Of a stretch of 64,000 nucleotides of DNA, positions 16,072 through 24,862 are shown piece after piece. The notes under the pieces were generated by a model. It had not been told where the DNA came from. It saw nothing but the letters and a program-made list of their open reading frames with translations, and ran no database searches. The translations under genes were made by a program, and so were the position numbers. The stretch comes from Collinsella sp. An2. Lineage in GTDB: Bacteria; Actinomycetota; Coriobacteriia; Coriobacteriales; Coriobacteriaceae. The DNA lies in contig NZ_NFJW01000002.1 in assembly GCF_002160065.1 (NCBI RefSeq), positions 186,001-250,000 on the forward strand, in the 5' to 3' direction. How positions within the stretch are numbered: the first letter of the stretch is position 1; the number at the start of each line of letters is the position of its first letter.

Positions 16072-17112
16072 GTGTCCCGTTTGCGCCGCCTCTGGAAAGG
16101 CCTTCTGTTCAGCCTAGTCATCGCTGTTCCATCCTGGCTACTCGGTAAGCAGTTCGAGGTAATCGGAGGTCCGGTCTTTGCCATTCTCATCGGCATGGTG
16201 CTGGCGCTTCTGGTGCCGGAATCCGCCGCCGCCCCGCTCCAGCCGGGCGTGAAGTTCACCTCGAAGAAGATCTTGCAGTATGCGGTCATTTTGCTGGGCT
16301 TCGGGCTTAACCTTGCGCAGATAGCGCAGGTCGGGGCCACGTCGTTGCCCATCATCGTGGCGACGATCTCCACTTCGCTCATCATCTCGTTCGTGCTGTG
16401 CCGAGCGCTCAACATTCCCGGCAAGATCTCGACGCTTGTAGGCGTTGGATCATCGATCTGCGGCGGCTCGGCCATCGCGGCAACGGCTCCTGTCATCGAC
16501 GCCGACGACGAAGAGATCGCTCAGGCCATCAGCGTCATCTTTTTGTTCAACGTGATTGCCGCCCTGGTGTTCCCCACGCTTGGCAGCCTTCTGGGGCTGT
16601 CCAACGAGGGATTCGGACTTTTCGCCGGCACGGCGGTCAACGACACATCTTCTGTGACCGCGGCAGCAGCGGCGTGGGACGGTATGCATCCGGGCGCCAA
16701 CACCCTGGACGCGGCGACCATCGTAAAGCTCACGCGCACGCTTGCCATCATTCCCATCACGCTGGTGCTGGCGGTATGGCAGCTGCGTCAGGCTCGCCGT
16801 GCCGCGGCAGCAGGGGAGGCGTCTACGTCGGAAGGCACCTTCGACCTCAAGAAGATCTTTCCGTTCTTCATCATCTTCTTTGTCCTCGCGAGCGTTATCA
16901 CAACGGTGTTCGCCCTGCCCGCCGCGGTGACGGCGCCGCTGAAGGAGCTCAGCAAGTTCTTCATCGTTATGGCGATGGCGGCCATCGGGTTCAATACGAA
17001 CATCGTGAAGTTGGTGCGCACGGGCGGCAAACCCATCCTCATGGGCTTCGTCTGCTGGGTGGGTATCGCGGTTGTGTCCCTTGCGGCCCAGCATCTGTTG
17101 GGCATTTGGTAA
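16072..17112 (+). CDS. YeiH-family putative sulfate/sulfite exporter
   Basis: 346 residues, GTG start with AAGGAGCTCCC before it. About ten transmembrane helices. Family motifs include [43 protein letters not shown] and [13 protein letters not shown] near the C-terminus. This is the UPF0324/PSE family of inner-membrane carriers. The family name assumes sulfate export, but the substrate is poorly established; gut members may move sulfite from sulfonate breakdown. It is divergent from the LysR gene. Confidence 0.9.
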   Translation: MSRLRRLWKGLLFSLVIAVPSWLLGKQFEVIGGPVFAILIGMVLALLVPESAAAPLQPGVKFTSKKILQYAVILLGFGLNLAQIAQVGATSLPIIVATISTSLIISFVLCRALNIPGKISTLVGVGSSICGGSAIAATAPVIDADDEEIAQAISVIFLFNVIAALVFPTLGSLLGLSNEGFGLFAGTAVNDTSSVTAAAAAWDGMHPGANTLDAATIVKLTRTLAIIPITLVLAVWQLRQARRAAAAGEASTSEGTFDLKKIFPFFIIFFVLASVITTVFALPAAVTAPLKELSKFFIVMAMAAIGFNTNIVKLVRTGGKPILMGFVCWVGIAVVSLAAQHLLGIW

Positions 17113-17125
17113 CACGTTGCTTTGG

Positions 17126-17150
17126 GGCGCGCCCGGACTTTTGGCGCGCC
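17126..17150. terminator. GC-rich hairpin after the YeiH gene
   Basis: Two copies of the self-complementary GGCGCGCC flank CGGACTTTT, 14 bases after the stop. There is no long T-run, so termination strength is uncertain. The remaining bases to 17470 hold no gene; a GCAACC/GGTTGC stem at 17261-17286 is the only other structure noted. Confidence 0.5.
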
Positions 17151-17470
17151 TCGACCTTTCGGTACGCACGTGCGGCCGGCCGCGCCGACGCGGAAGGATT
17201 TCCTACTGCGTGGGAGCATTGGGTATACGCACTACCAAACACGTCGTTTACCTGCGGAAAGCAACCGCTGGGCGCCTTGTGGTTGCCATAACAATCAGCA
17301 AAATGCAGCCCTGTAGTTGGTAGCAGGGCACCCGGAGGTCCCGTAAGGTGATGGTGCCGGCAGAGGACCACCCAACAAGCGGCTGGGATGATGCCTCACG
17401 CGCTGTTCGCATCGTATACTTGCGAGCAGCAGGCATTTCCAGCCGTCTTGTACGACCGAAGGGCACCACG

Positions 17471-18502
17471 ATGAGTTTCCGCGATAACCTTCAGCACCTG
17501 CGCGCGTCGCGCAACATGACCCAGGAGCAACTTGCCATGTTGCTCGGCGTTTCCCGCCAGTCGGTGACAAAGTGGGAAGCCGAAAAGAGCTATCCCGAGA
17601 TGGATAAGCTGCTCAAGCTTTGTCAGATTTTTGAATGCAGCCTGGACGACCTCGTGCAGGGCGACCTTACCGGCCGCGCTCCCGTTCCCGAAGCGGCTGT
17701 TCCCGCAGGCCCGCCCACCGATGTCTGCGGCTACGACGAGCATCAGCGCCGTCTGGCCTGGCAGCTTCCCACCGGAGTGTCGATCATCTTGGCGCTTGTG
17801 GGCATCGCATTCCTTTTCGAGGGCCGTTTTCCGCTCATGGGCGGAGACGCCGACGTTCTCATGATCGCCATCATCCTTGTCGGTGTTCTTGCAGGGCTTG
17901 CTTTTGTCATTCCTGCCGGCATGGAACATTCGGCGTTCATGAGGGCTCATCCGTATATCGAGGACTTTTACACCGATGAAGACCGCGCCCTCGCTCGTCG
18001 GTCAATGGCCCGCGGCACGGTTGCCGGCATCGCATGCATCTTTGTTGGCGTCATCTGCCTCATGGTGCTTGGCGAGTCTCGCGCGACGGAGCGGGAGGGT
18101 CTTTGCCTTTTGCTGCTGTGCATCGCGCTTGGCGTGTGGCTCATCGTTCATAACGGCATGCTTCTGGGCCGTACGAACATTGCCGAATATAACAAGAGCG
18201 CGGCCGAAGAGCTTGAGATGGATGATCTGGTCAACGCCAAGCTGGACGCCGAGATCAAAGATGCCCTGATCGATCGCAAGCGGTCGAGCGACAAGCTGGG
18301 CGCCATCTGCGGATCCATCATGATTGTGGCGACCATCATCGGCTTGGTGCTGCTGTTTGCCCCCGTGCTTACGAACGCCGATCCCGACACCTTTGAACCC
18401 CTGGGAACCTCGGCTGCCTGGTTCTGGATCGTGTGGCCCATCGGCGCGCTGATCTGCGGCATCGTTGCTCTGCTGATGAATGCGTTTGGAAAGCATGAAT
18501 AA
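17471..18502 (+). CDS. XRE-family helix-turn-helix protein with membrane domain
   Basis: 343 residues. Residues 1-65 are a lambda-repressor-type HTH (NLQHLRASRNMTQEQLAMLLGVSRQSVTKWE). A Pro/Ala linker follows, then about six hydrophobic segments in three pairs (for example GVSIILALVGIAFLFEG, LMIAIILVGVLAGLAFVI and MIVATIIGLVLLFAPVL). A polar helical stretch with DDLVNAKLDAEIKDALIDRKRSSDKLG separates the later segments. Membrane-tethered XRE regulators often sense envelope stress or control nearby ABC transporters, so it may act on the next locus; this is inferred. The ATG at 17471 is preferred to upstream in-frame starts because the HTH begins there. Confidence 0.88.
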   Translation: MSFRDNLQHLRASRNMTQEQLAMLLGVSRQSVTKWEAEKSYPEMDKLLKLCQIFECSLDDLVQGDLTGRAPVPEAAVPAGPPTDVCGYDEHQRRLAWQLPTGVSIILALVGIAFLFEGRFPLMGGDADVLMIAIILVGVLAGLAFVIPAGMEHSAFMRAHPYIEDFYTDEDRALARRSMARGTVAGIACIFVGVICLMVLGESRATEREGLCLLLLCIALGVWLIVHNGMLLGRTNIAEYNKSAAEELEMDDLVNAKLDAEIKDALIDRKRSSDKLGAICGSIMIVATIIGLVLLFAPVLTNADPDTFEPLGTSAAWFWIVWPIGALICGIVALLMNAFGKHE

Positions 18503-18503
18503 C

Positions 18504-18542
18504 GCGCCTGTTGACCGCTTGAAAGACATGAGCGGCAGGCGC
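18504..18542 (+). other. hairpin after the XRE gene
   Basis: GCGCCTG (18504-18510) pairs with CAGGCGC (18536-18542), and CCGCT pairs with AGCGG inside after a TTGA bulge. It has no T-run. A second palindrome, TCACAT-N7-ATGTGA, lies at about 18614-18632 before the next gene. Confidence 0.45.
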
Positions 18543-18680
18543 ATGATGCCCGCATGCTCTTTGCTGCTCGCACCGATGCCGCTCCGTTTCATTTCACGAC
18601 CGTTCGGCGGGACTCACATCTTCTGAATGTGATGCCGGGTAGCATGGTGTATATGCCGAGCGAATCGAGGGGGTGCGACG

Positions 18681-20549
18681 ATGTGCCGCATGCGCGATGT
18701 ATTGCGCAACGTGCTGTCGCACCCTGTGTTGCTCATCACGATAATGCTTTCGGCGCTGATATACCTGCTGCCCGCGATGTCGAGTCGATATGGCGGGCTT
18801 TCTGCCGGTGCTGTTCAGCCTGCTGCGACCCTGCCGCAGGGAGTTGAACAGGGTCTAGAAGCTACGTACCGTGATTACCTTGCCAATCTCCGACTCATGC
18901 AGTCAATTGTGCGCACGCGCGGAAGCGACGCCTCTGTTGAGCGGGCGTGGAAGCATCTTTCCGAGTCGACAACCATGCTTGAGAACGCCTTGTTCGCAGA
19001 CAGTCCGTCGGAGCGTCTTAGGGCAATCGCCACATACTACGAATATCTTGCCGACCAGCAGGTAAGTGGCGCATCACGTAGCGGCCTGTTATCGAATGCC
19101 GCGTTTTTTCGTGCGGTTGCAAACCTTGAACAGCCGGTGTTTTATGACCAGGCCGGCCGTATGCCGGTGGTGGTGTATATCACTTCCAACCAGTATGCGC
19201 TTGAGCAATCGCTGGTTTGGGTTGGCGCATGGCGACCGGATGACCAGGGCCTTAACAGAACGTCGGGCTGTTTAGAGTTCTTGCTGTGGATGGTGCCGCT
19301 TGCTGTAGCGAGCGTCTTGACGGCGACTGCCTACATGGCTGCAGAGGGCGCGACCCGGTATGCAAGACGTGGCGAGCGGAGCGTCCGGGCGAGCTCCAGC
19401 TCTATACTGTCCATAGCGCCTCGCGCTGTCATCTATGGCATGTTGGCGGGGCTGCTCGCTGCCGCGGCGGTGACGGCTCCAGCGGCAGCTTACGTTTATG
19501 GTGCGCAGGGTTGGGGAGACTTGGCATATCCTGTCGTGGTCTTTCGCTCATCGGGCAACTTCGTTGTTACGACCGTCGGCATGGTGCTCATGCAGCGCAT
19601 ACTGATGCTCGCAGCGGCGTCAGCTTGCTTTGCCTCCCTCACCGTTGGGCTGCGAACTTTGTTTGGCAGTATTGTTCCGGCATGTTTCGTTTCTGCTGCG
19701 GGTTTGGTGCTGGCATCTCAGCCCAGCTGGTATTCCAGGGAAAACCCCGTTCGAGACCTGGCATCTTTGATGCCTGTGTCCTATCTCGATCCATCGCATG
19801 CTACAGGCACCCAAACCAGCATGGTGTATTTTGATGCATCGAATACGCTGCCGAGCTTGAACGTCACCACAGGGCTCATGGTGTTTCTTGCCGCGACGAT
19901 AGCGATTCCAGCTGCGGCGTTGGTTGCCAAGAGGCTGGGGCGCGTCGTAAAACGATGGAGTGCCGGCGATCTTCGCGGTCCGCAGCCATGTTGGCATCAG
20001 CCATATGCGGCGCGATGGTTCCGCCTCGCTGCGGGCCTTGTCAAGACCGTTCCTTCCCGTGCGCCGGGCGATCCGCTAGCCCATGGTCCACCGCGGTGTA
20101 CATATGGTGCGGTGCAACATGAAGCAAGCGGCACGGTCAATGTTTCCAACGACGCTGTCATTTGGTTCCTTTCATACATCTTGTCCAACACAGGGGGTAT
20201 CTTTCGATGCTTCCTGATGGTTGTTGCGCCTTTTGGGTGGGGCAGGCGCCTCATGCCGTCTCGCGCTCCGCCGAAGCAGGCGGCCGAATCGAGATGTATG
20301 AAAGGAGTTGAAAATGAAGCAATCGTTGGTCCAGCCTCGTTTGGCTATGCGATATGCTGCGTGGCTCACACGTCGCCTTCTCGGGTCATGGGCGCTGTGG
20401 GCATTGATTGGTTGCATGGGCGTCGGGCTATGCGTGCTGATTGCGCTACCGGGATATGCGTTTCCGGTGGGTTCAATGTATCGCCGGGATACTATGGAGC
20501 TCATGGCAACGGACTATGCTGGTCAGTTCGCAGACGGATGGTTCGATGA
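18681..20549 (+). CDS. ABC-2-like permease, unit 1 of a triplicated family, with anomalous tail
   Basis: 622 residues by reading frame. TM1 (LLITIMLSALIYLL) is followed by about 165 extracellular, mostly helical residues. These carry a signature with FFR at 142-144, Pro152, Tyr155 and MP at 161-162. Further TM segments and GWGDLAYPVVV (277-287) follow. The same signature occurs twice in the next gene, so the two genes hold three paralogous permease units. The fold resembles ABC-2 permeases, but the substrate is unknown. After residue about 435 the protein becomes Arg/Pro-rich and overlaps the next gene by 236 bases in another frame, so the original stop may have been lost. GAGGGGGTG precedes the ATG. 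Confidence 0.7.
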   Translation: MCRMRDVLRNVLSHPVLLITIMLSALIYLLPAMSSRYGGLSAGAVQPAATLPQGVEQGLEATYRDYLANLRLMQSIVRTRGSDASVERAWKHLSESTTMLENALFADSPSERLRAIATYYEYLADQQVSGASRSGLLSNAAFFRAVANLEQPVFYDQAGRMPVVVYITSNQYALEQSLVWVGAWRPDDQGLNRTSGCLEFLLWMVPLAVASVLTATAYMAAEGATRYARRGERSVRASSSSILSIAPRAVIYGMLAGLLAAAAVTAPAAAYVYGAQGWGDLAYPVVVFRSSGNFVVTTVGMVLMQRILMLAAASACFASLTVGLRTLFGSIVPACFVSAAGLVLASQPSWYSRENPVRDLASLMPVSYLDPSHATGTQTSMVYFDASNTLPSLNVTTGLMVFLAATIAIPAAALVAKRLGRVVKRWSAGDLRGPQPCWHQPYAARWFRLAAGLVKTVPSRAPGDPLAHGPPRCTYGAVQHEASGTVNVSNDAVIWFLSYILSNTGGIFRCFLMVVAPFGWGRRLMPSRAPPKQAAESRCMKGVENEAIVGPASFGYAICCVAHTSPSRVMGAVGIDWLHGRRAMRADCATGICVSGGFNVSPGYYGAHGNGLCWSVRRRMVR

Positions 20550-22629
20550 GCCCTCGGGAAGTCCCGCAGAAGAGCGTGCAAAAGAGGTGGCACGCCGTAA
20601 CCTTTTGGCATATCAGGACTACCAGAGCGCAACAAACGATCGAGAGCGCCTCAAGGCTGTCGTTGAGCTCATTGACGTGATGGTTGAATATCCATCACGA
20701 GATATCCCCCGCGCAATGGTGCTGGCAGAGCAAGATTTCTATAGGCGCGTGATTGCAACGGATGACCCCCGTCTCTACGAATCAACGTCGGATATGCCGG
20801 CTCTTGAGCTCCTCGCGTATCGTTGGCAAGACGTTCTGTGGGTCCCCGGCCTGAGTCCGCTTCTAGCCATGATGGAGCCAGCGGATGATGCGGGGGCGTC
20901 GTCTGCGGGCCGATTCAGTGTAGAGGCGTATGCGGTTAGCGTGTTGCCAATTGCGATGGCCGTGTTGGGAGCGTATCGCTGGAGAGCTCATCGCCGTCTG
21001 CTCGAGTACTCACCGCTTGCTCGGGGGTGGCGCTCTGCAGCAGCGGTGGTCGTGTCTGCGCTTGCCGGATGGTGCTCTCAAGGAATGACCATGCTTCCTA
21101 CAGCGCTTGTTGCCCTGGTTCGAAACGGGTTGGGGGATCCAGCATGGCCGGTGGTGGTGTGTCGCGGAGCCGAGTTTATGACATACACCGTGGGAGAGGT
21201 GCTCATGCGCTCTGCCACTCTCACGCTTCTTGTCGCGGTTGTGTTTGCGTTGTTGTTCGAGGCGTCTCTATCCGTGTTTCGCAGAATGGCCCCAGGAGTT
21301 GTCGGCATGGCAGCGCTGATGGTCTTGCCGCTCATGCCTCACTATTACGACGAGTTATCTCCGGTTGGGGGCCTCTTGGCGTGGTTGCCGTCAACCTATT
21401 TGTATATTCCTAAGTTTGCCGGCGTGTGGTCGTATCTCATCAGCATATATAGCCCGCTTACATCGGATGTGCTGCTCGACCTACCTCAGGGTGTGCTGGT
21501 ATTGAGCGCTACTGCGGGGGTACTAGCTGTAGCGGTTATGATAGCGTCGTTGCTGCGATGGGCGCTTGGCTCCCACCATCGAGGGTCGTCCGATGGTTAT
21601 GGGCGCGGCGGATCTCATGTTGCGAGAAGAGGGCGCCCAGGTGATGTGCGCGGCGATGCTTTGGGCCCACGTACATCAGACTGTGCAAGCCCACGAAGCA
21701 AAGCCGATACAAGGGCGAGCGGCTACGTCGGGTCGTTGTTAGTGCTCGCTTGGCAGTTGCGGCTGCTTTGTTCAGGAGGATTGCTTCCGGCGATAATCGT
21801 GGGTACTGCTATCGTTTTTATGGCGCCGGGCATTATCTCGTTCCGAAGTGGCATGGACTCCTACACCCCCGACGCCTATATGGCTCGCTATCGCCAGCTG
21901 TATCGCTCCCAGTCGGCGGAAGATGCCTCTTCTATAGATTCTGAAGTGCTGAAAAGGGAGTTACAACTGTTGTCCCAGGCGGCATATGCACCCGACGAGC
22001 GCTCGTTTGCCCGTGCCGCGCTTACCTATGAAACATGGCGAGCAGAAGCGATGGGGTCGGGAAACCTGCCCGATGCCCTGCCTGCCGATGAAAAGGACGC
22101 ATCGTTGCGTGTCAAGTTCTATCGCCGGTTGCTTACGCTCAATGAGCCGTACATATACCTTTCAGCGGGGGAAATGCCGCTAGCTGTCTATGTGTCGTTT
22201 CTCGTGAGGCTTGTTTCGCCGCTTGCGGCGGTTGTCCCGGCGGGAATTGCCGCTGTGGAGCTTCTGGGATACATGAAGTCGGGTCTGTTTCGCCAAGCGC
22301 CTGTTGCGCGGCTGCAGCTCGCGGTGTCAACGGGCATGGCTCTCTTTATGGCTGTAACGCTTGCTCTCGTTCTTGCGGTTGTCGTTGCGATTGCTCCGCC
22401 TTTGCTGCGGCACGGAATTGGCGAATGGGGCTATCCCTGTCTTGTCCCCATAGCTATAGGTGAAGGCGTGATGCCGGCTGGGGAGGCGTTGGGAGTTGCC
22501 GTCCTATGGGCGTTGACGGCATGTGCCGCAGTGGCGCTTCTTACAGCTGCTGGGGTGTCGCTGCTGTGCCGAGACGGTCGGGTCAATTCTTGGTATGAAA
22601 GGGGTGCCCAGCATGCTCTCCATCCATAA
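20314..22629 (+). CDS. ABC-2-like permease, fused units 2 and 3
   Basis: 771 residues, ATG preceded by AAAGGAG. Unit 2 (about 1-410) has FYR at 142-144, Pro152, Tyr155, MP at 161-162 and GLGDPAWPVVV (272-282), spaced exactly like unit 1 in the signature. Residues about 415-473 are Arg/Gly/Ser-rich, unlike a normal linker. Unit 3 runs from about 474 (LLVLAWQLRLLCSGGLLPAII) with FYRR at 602-605 and GIGEWGYP (701-708). It stops about 65 residues short of unit 2's equivalent end. The stop overlaps the ATPase start by 17 bases. The fusion may result from a frameshift. Confidence 0.7.
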   Translation: MKQSLVQPRLAMRYAAWLTRRLLGSWALWALIGCMGVGLCVLIALPGYAFPVGSMYRRDTMELMATDYAGQFADGWFDEPSGSPAEERAKEVARRNLLAYQDYQSATNDRERLKAVVELIDVMVEYPSRDIPRAMVLAEQDFYRRVIATDDPRLYESTSDMPALELLAYRWQDVLWVPGLSPLLAMMEPADDAGASSAGRFSVEAYAVSVLPIAMAVLGAYRWRAHRRLLEYSPLARGWRSAAAVVVSALAGWCSQGMTMLPTALVALVRNGLGDPAWPVVVCRGAEFMTYTVGEVLMRSATLTLLVAVVFALLFEASLSVFRRMAPGVVGMAALMVLPLMPHYYDELSPVGGLLAWLPSTYLYIPKFAGVWSYLISIYSPLTSDVLLDLPQGVLVLSATAGVLAVAVMIASLLRWALGSHHRGSSDGYGRGGSHVARRGRPGDVRGDALGPRTSDCASPRSKADTRASGYVGSLLVLAWQLRLLCSGGLLPAIIVGTAIVFMAPGIISFRSGMDSYTPDAYMARYRQLYRSQSAEDASSIDSEVLKRELQLLSQAAYAPDERSFARAALTYETWRAEAMGSGNLPDALPADEKDASLRVKFYRRLLTLNEPYIYLSAGEMPLAVYVSFLVRLVSPLAAVVPAGIAAVELLGYMKSGLFRQAPVARLQLAVSTGMALFMAVTLALVLAVVVAIAPPLLRHGIGEWGYPCLVPIAIGEGVMPAGEALGVAVLWALTACAAVALLTAAGVSLLCRDGRVNSWYERGAQHALHP

Positions 22630-23302
22630 TCTTTCGCTGTCGTATGGGTCAAGAACGTTGTTCGACGGGGTTTCAGCTGTGATCGAGCCTGGCCGTATCG
22701 TCGGCCTCGTTGCTCCCAATGGATACGGCAAGACAACCTTGCTCAAGGCGATTGCCGGTATGGGAGGCGCGCGGATGCGCGGCGTCATCGATGTCGATGA
22801 TGTTAGGCCGCGGGACGGAAGCTCATTGCGGGCTGCGGCGTTCTATGCTCCCGGCGATGCTTCGTTGCTGTATCCCAGTCTTACGGCATGGGACCATCTT
22901 CGCATGGTACAGCATCTATGGCCAACCCGGTTGAATGCTGAAGATGTCGCTCGTAAATGTGGCATCGAATCATTTGCGCGCAAGCGTGTCCGGTCTCTTT
23001 CACAAGGTATGAAGCAGCAGCTTTCTCTTGCAATTGCCTATCTTACCGACGCGCGCTATCTGCTGCTAGACGAGCCCATGAATGCTCTCGATCCTACGAA
23101 CGTTCAGCTCAACTCGCGCATTTTGCGCGGTCTGGCGCGCCGTGGAAAGGGAATCGTCATGAGCTCACACATTCTGGATAACGTCGACCAGATAAGTGAC
23201 GAGGTGCTCTTCATTTACAACCAGCGTATTGTCTCGGGTGATTTGATACCTGGCGAACGTGCAGCCGATCGATATCGCCGGCTCTACTCAACGGGAGAAT
23301 AA
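22613..23302 (+). CDS. ABC transporter ATP-binding protein of the triple-permease locus
   Basis: 229 residues. Walker A is APNGYGKTT (first Gly replaced by Ala), the signature is LSQGMKQQLSLA, Walker B is RYLLLDEPMNALDP and the H-loop is MSSHILDN, so it should hydrolyse ATP. It energises the permease units upstream. The ATG at 22613 follows AAAGGGGTG and overlaps the permease stop, which indicates coupling. Its short length suits CcmA/NatA-type exporters without a regulatory C-domain. Confidence 0.9.
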   Translation: MLSIHNLSLSYGSRTLFDGVSAVIEPGRIVGLVAPNGYGKTTLLKAIAGMGGARMRGVIDVDDVRPRDGSSLRAAAFYAPGDASLLYPSLTAWDHLRMVQHLWPTRLNAEDVARKCGIESFARKRVRSLSQGMKQQLSLAIAYLTDARYLLLDEPMNALDPTNVQLNSRILRGLARRGKGIVMSSHILDNVDQISDEVLFIYNQRIVSGDLIPGERAADRYRRLYSTGE

Positions 23303-23529
23303 GAGGGACTTGTATGTGATGGTGACAAAGCGATTTGCACGTTATGCCCGAAGAGGGTCGGTTTTATACAGTATGGGTTACATATCATGCATGGTTTCCC
23401 GCCCACCTGCGATGCTGCACCGCCTACCTAAATGACGGCATGGAACGCTGCCGGCACGGGTTTACTAAAACTATCTGGTATATACAGGCCGGCGCCGCGG
23501 CATGGGGCGCCCGTAGCGAGGAGGTAATC

Positions 23530-23835
23530 ATGGGACTCAAAGCCGAGGGGGCACTTGATTTCGATTTCGAGGGGTTCCTGGGGTACCTGCGCTCCAAGAC
23601 TCGCGTATTCATGGACGTTGATGGTGGCGAATACTACGTCACCCATACCGACGGGTACTGGCGCGTACAGGATTGCTCCAAGCTGAACGACAAGGGCCGC
23701 TTTACCGATTGCTCCGAGCTCGTGACCACCATGCCCGAGCTTGTCGAACTGCCGTGGCACAACGGCAAGAGCATCCATGATCTGTTCCCCGATGCGACGT
23801 TCTATGAGTCTGTCCAGGAAGGATGGTCGCTCTAG
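23530..23835 (+). CDS. small acidic protein, unknown
   Basis: 101 residues, MGLKAEGALDFDFEGFLGYL onward. The start is set by GAGGAGGT five bases upstream; the longer upstream frame has no support. It is soluble, acidic and rich in Asp, Gly and aromatic residues, with DVDGGEYYVTHTDGYWRVQDC and a C-terminal PDATFYESVQEGWSL. There is no signal peptide or membrane segment. Not recognised. A terminator follows. The 227 bases before it, after the ATPase gene, show no other gene. Confidence 0.65.
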   Translation: MGLKAEGALDFDFEGFLGYLRSKTRVFMDVDGGEYYVTHTDGYWRVQDCSKLNDKGRFTDCSELVTTMPELVELPWHNGKSIHDLFPDATFYESVQEGWSL

Positions 23836-23884
23836 GTCCGCATGTCTACAGGGAAGCGATTCAAAGCTGTCTGCTCTCCTTTCT

Positions 23885-23920
23885 AAACCGCCGGCGCCTC
23901 CCCCAGGTGTCGGCGGTTTT
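23885..23920 (+). terminator. intrinsic terminator after the small orphan gene
   Basis: AACCGCCGGCGCC and GGTGTCGGCGGTT form the stem with a TCCCCCA loop, followed by TTTT. Confidence 0.8.
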
Positions 23921-23923
23921 CAT

Positions 23924-23995
23924 GTCGTACCAACATCTCCTGTCGTACCGATGCCCCCTGTCGTATCGCCATCTCCAGTCGCGCCGCTGGTTGTC
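23924..23995. repeat. four imperfect 18-bp tandem repeats
   Basis: Four units begin GTCGTACC, GTCGTACC, GTCGTATC and GTCGCGCC at 18-base intervals. In one frame they would read as VVPxxP hexapeptides, but no credible gene covers them. They lie between a terminator and the MarR promoter. Confidence 0.65.
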
Positions 23996-24029
23996 TCCCC
24001 GTACCGCGGCGAATCTACGCTCCCGTTTG

Positions 24030-24058
24030 TTGACTGTAATCCGAAATCGGACTACCAT
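24030..24058 (+). promoter_or_regulatory. MarR gene promoter with embedded operator
   Basis: TTGACT (24030-24035) and TACCAT (24053-24058) are 17 bases apart. The spacer is a 20-bp palindrome (24036-24055), with GTAATCCGA facing TCGGACTAC, imperfect at one pair. Binding there would block RNA polymerase, so autorepression by the MarR protein is likely. Confidence 0.7.
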
Positions 24059-24102
24059 CGGGACCGTGGGTACATGCGGTAATAAGGCGGGAAGGAGGCC
24101 CC

Positions 24103-24756
24103 GTGGGAGACGCACGCATCGAAGAGGACGAGCTCAACGAGCGGAGCGAGCAAGACACCCAGGCATCCTCCCGGTTGCAGCGGGATGCATCCACGGCGCA
24201 GACCGCTGCGCATGATGCTGCACAAACCGATGCCGGCCCGCGTGAGCTGGACTACCTCTACAGCGAGATTGAACGGCTCTATCACGTGTTTGCCCATGGC
24301 TGTGGCGTTTCGGACTGCGCCTACTGGATGCTCTACGACCTTCAGGTAGGTGGAGGATCGCTTCCGGTTACGACGCTCACCACATCGTGGGCGTACAGCA
24401 AGCAGACCATCAATTCGGCGCTCAAGACGCTTGAAGCGCGTGGCTTGGTCACGCTCGACTTCGTGGAAGGCAGTCGCAAAAGCAAGGTCGCGACTTTTAC
24501 CGACGCGGGGCGTCTTTTTGCCCAAGAGCGCATCATTCCCGCCGTCGAGGCCGAGGACCGTGCGTTCGCAACGCTTTCTATCCAGGAGCGCAAGACGCTT
24601 GTCCGCCTGGTCAAACGCTACGTCGACGCCCTTGATGTCGAAATCGGCGCGGCGTCTGAACGCATCGCCCATGCCGATGAACAGCGCAAGGCTGACGTCG
24701 TGAAGGCTTCTCGGGGTCTGTGGCCCGAGGGGCGAACCTGTGGCGCTGAATCATAG
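24103..24756 (+). CDS. MarR-family transcriptional regulator
   Basis: 217 residues, GTG start preceded by GGAAGGAGG. A disordered N-terminus of about 45 residues precedes the winged helix (SLPVTTLTTSWAYSKQTINSALKTLEARGLVTLDFVEGSRKSKVATFTDAG). The dimerisation helices follow. It lies 106 bases before an ABC exporter pair and most likely represses it in response to an exported compound. Confidence 0.88.
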   Translation: MGDARIEEDELNERSEQDTQASSRLQRDASTAQTAAHDAAQTDAGPRELDYLYSEIERLYHVFAHGCGVSDCAYWMLYDLQVGGGSLPVTTLTTSWAYSKQTINSALKTLEARGLVTLDFVEGSRKSKVATFTDAGRLFAQERIIPAVEAEDRAFATLSIQERKTLVRLVKRYVDALDVEIGAASERIAHADEQRKADVVKASRGLWPEGRTCGAES

Positions 24757-24862
24757 CGCCGTCCCTTGCCAGCGTGTCCCTTCGCCGGACCGCGTGCCTT
24801 ATCGTCCCCACACGACGCTTCGTCCCATCGTTCTCGACAACCGTTGAAGGAGTATCCGCCGT

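Noticed and set aside
23741-24082. 113-residue frame with VVPxxP repeats
   Set aside because: It starts inside the 23530 gene, crosses a terminator and overlaps the MarR promoter.
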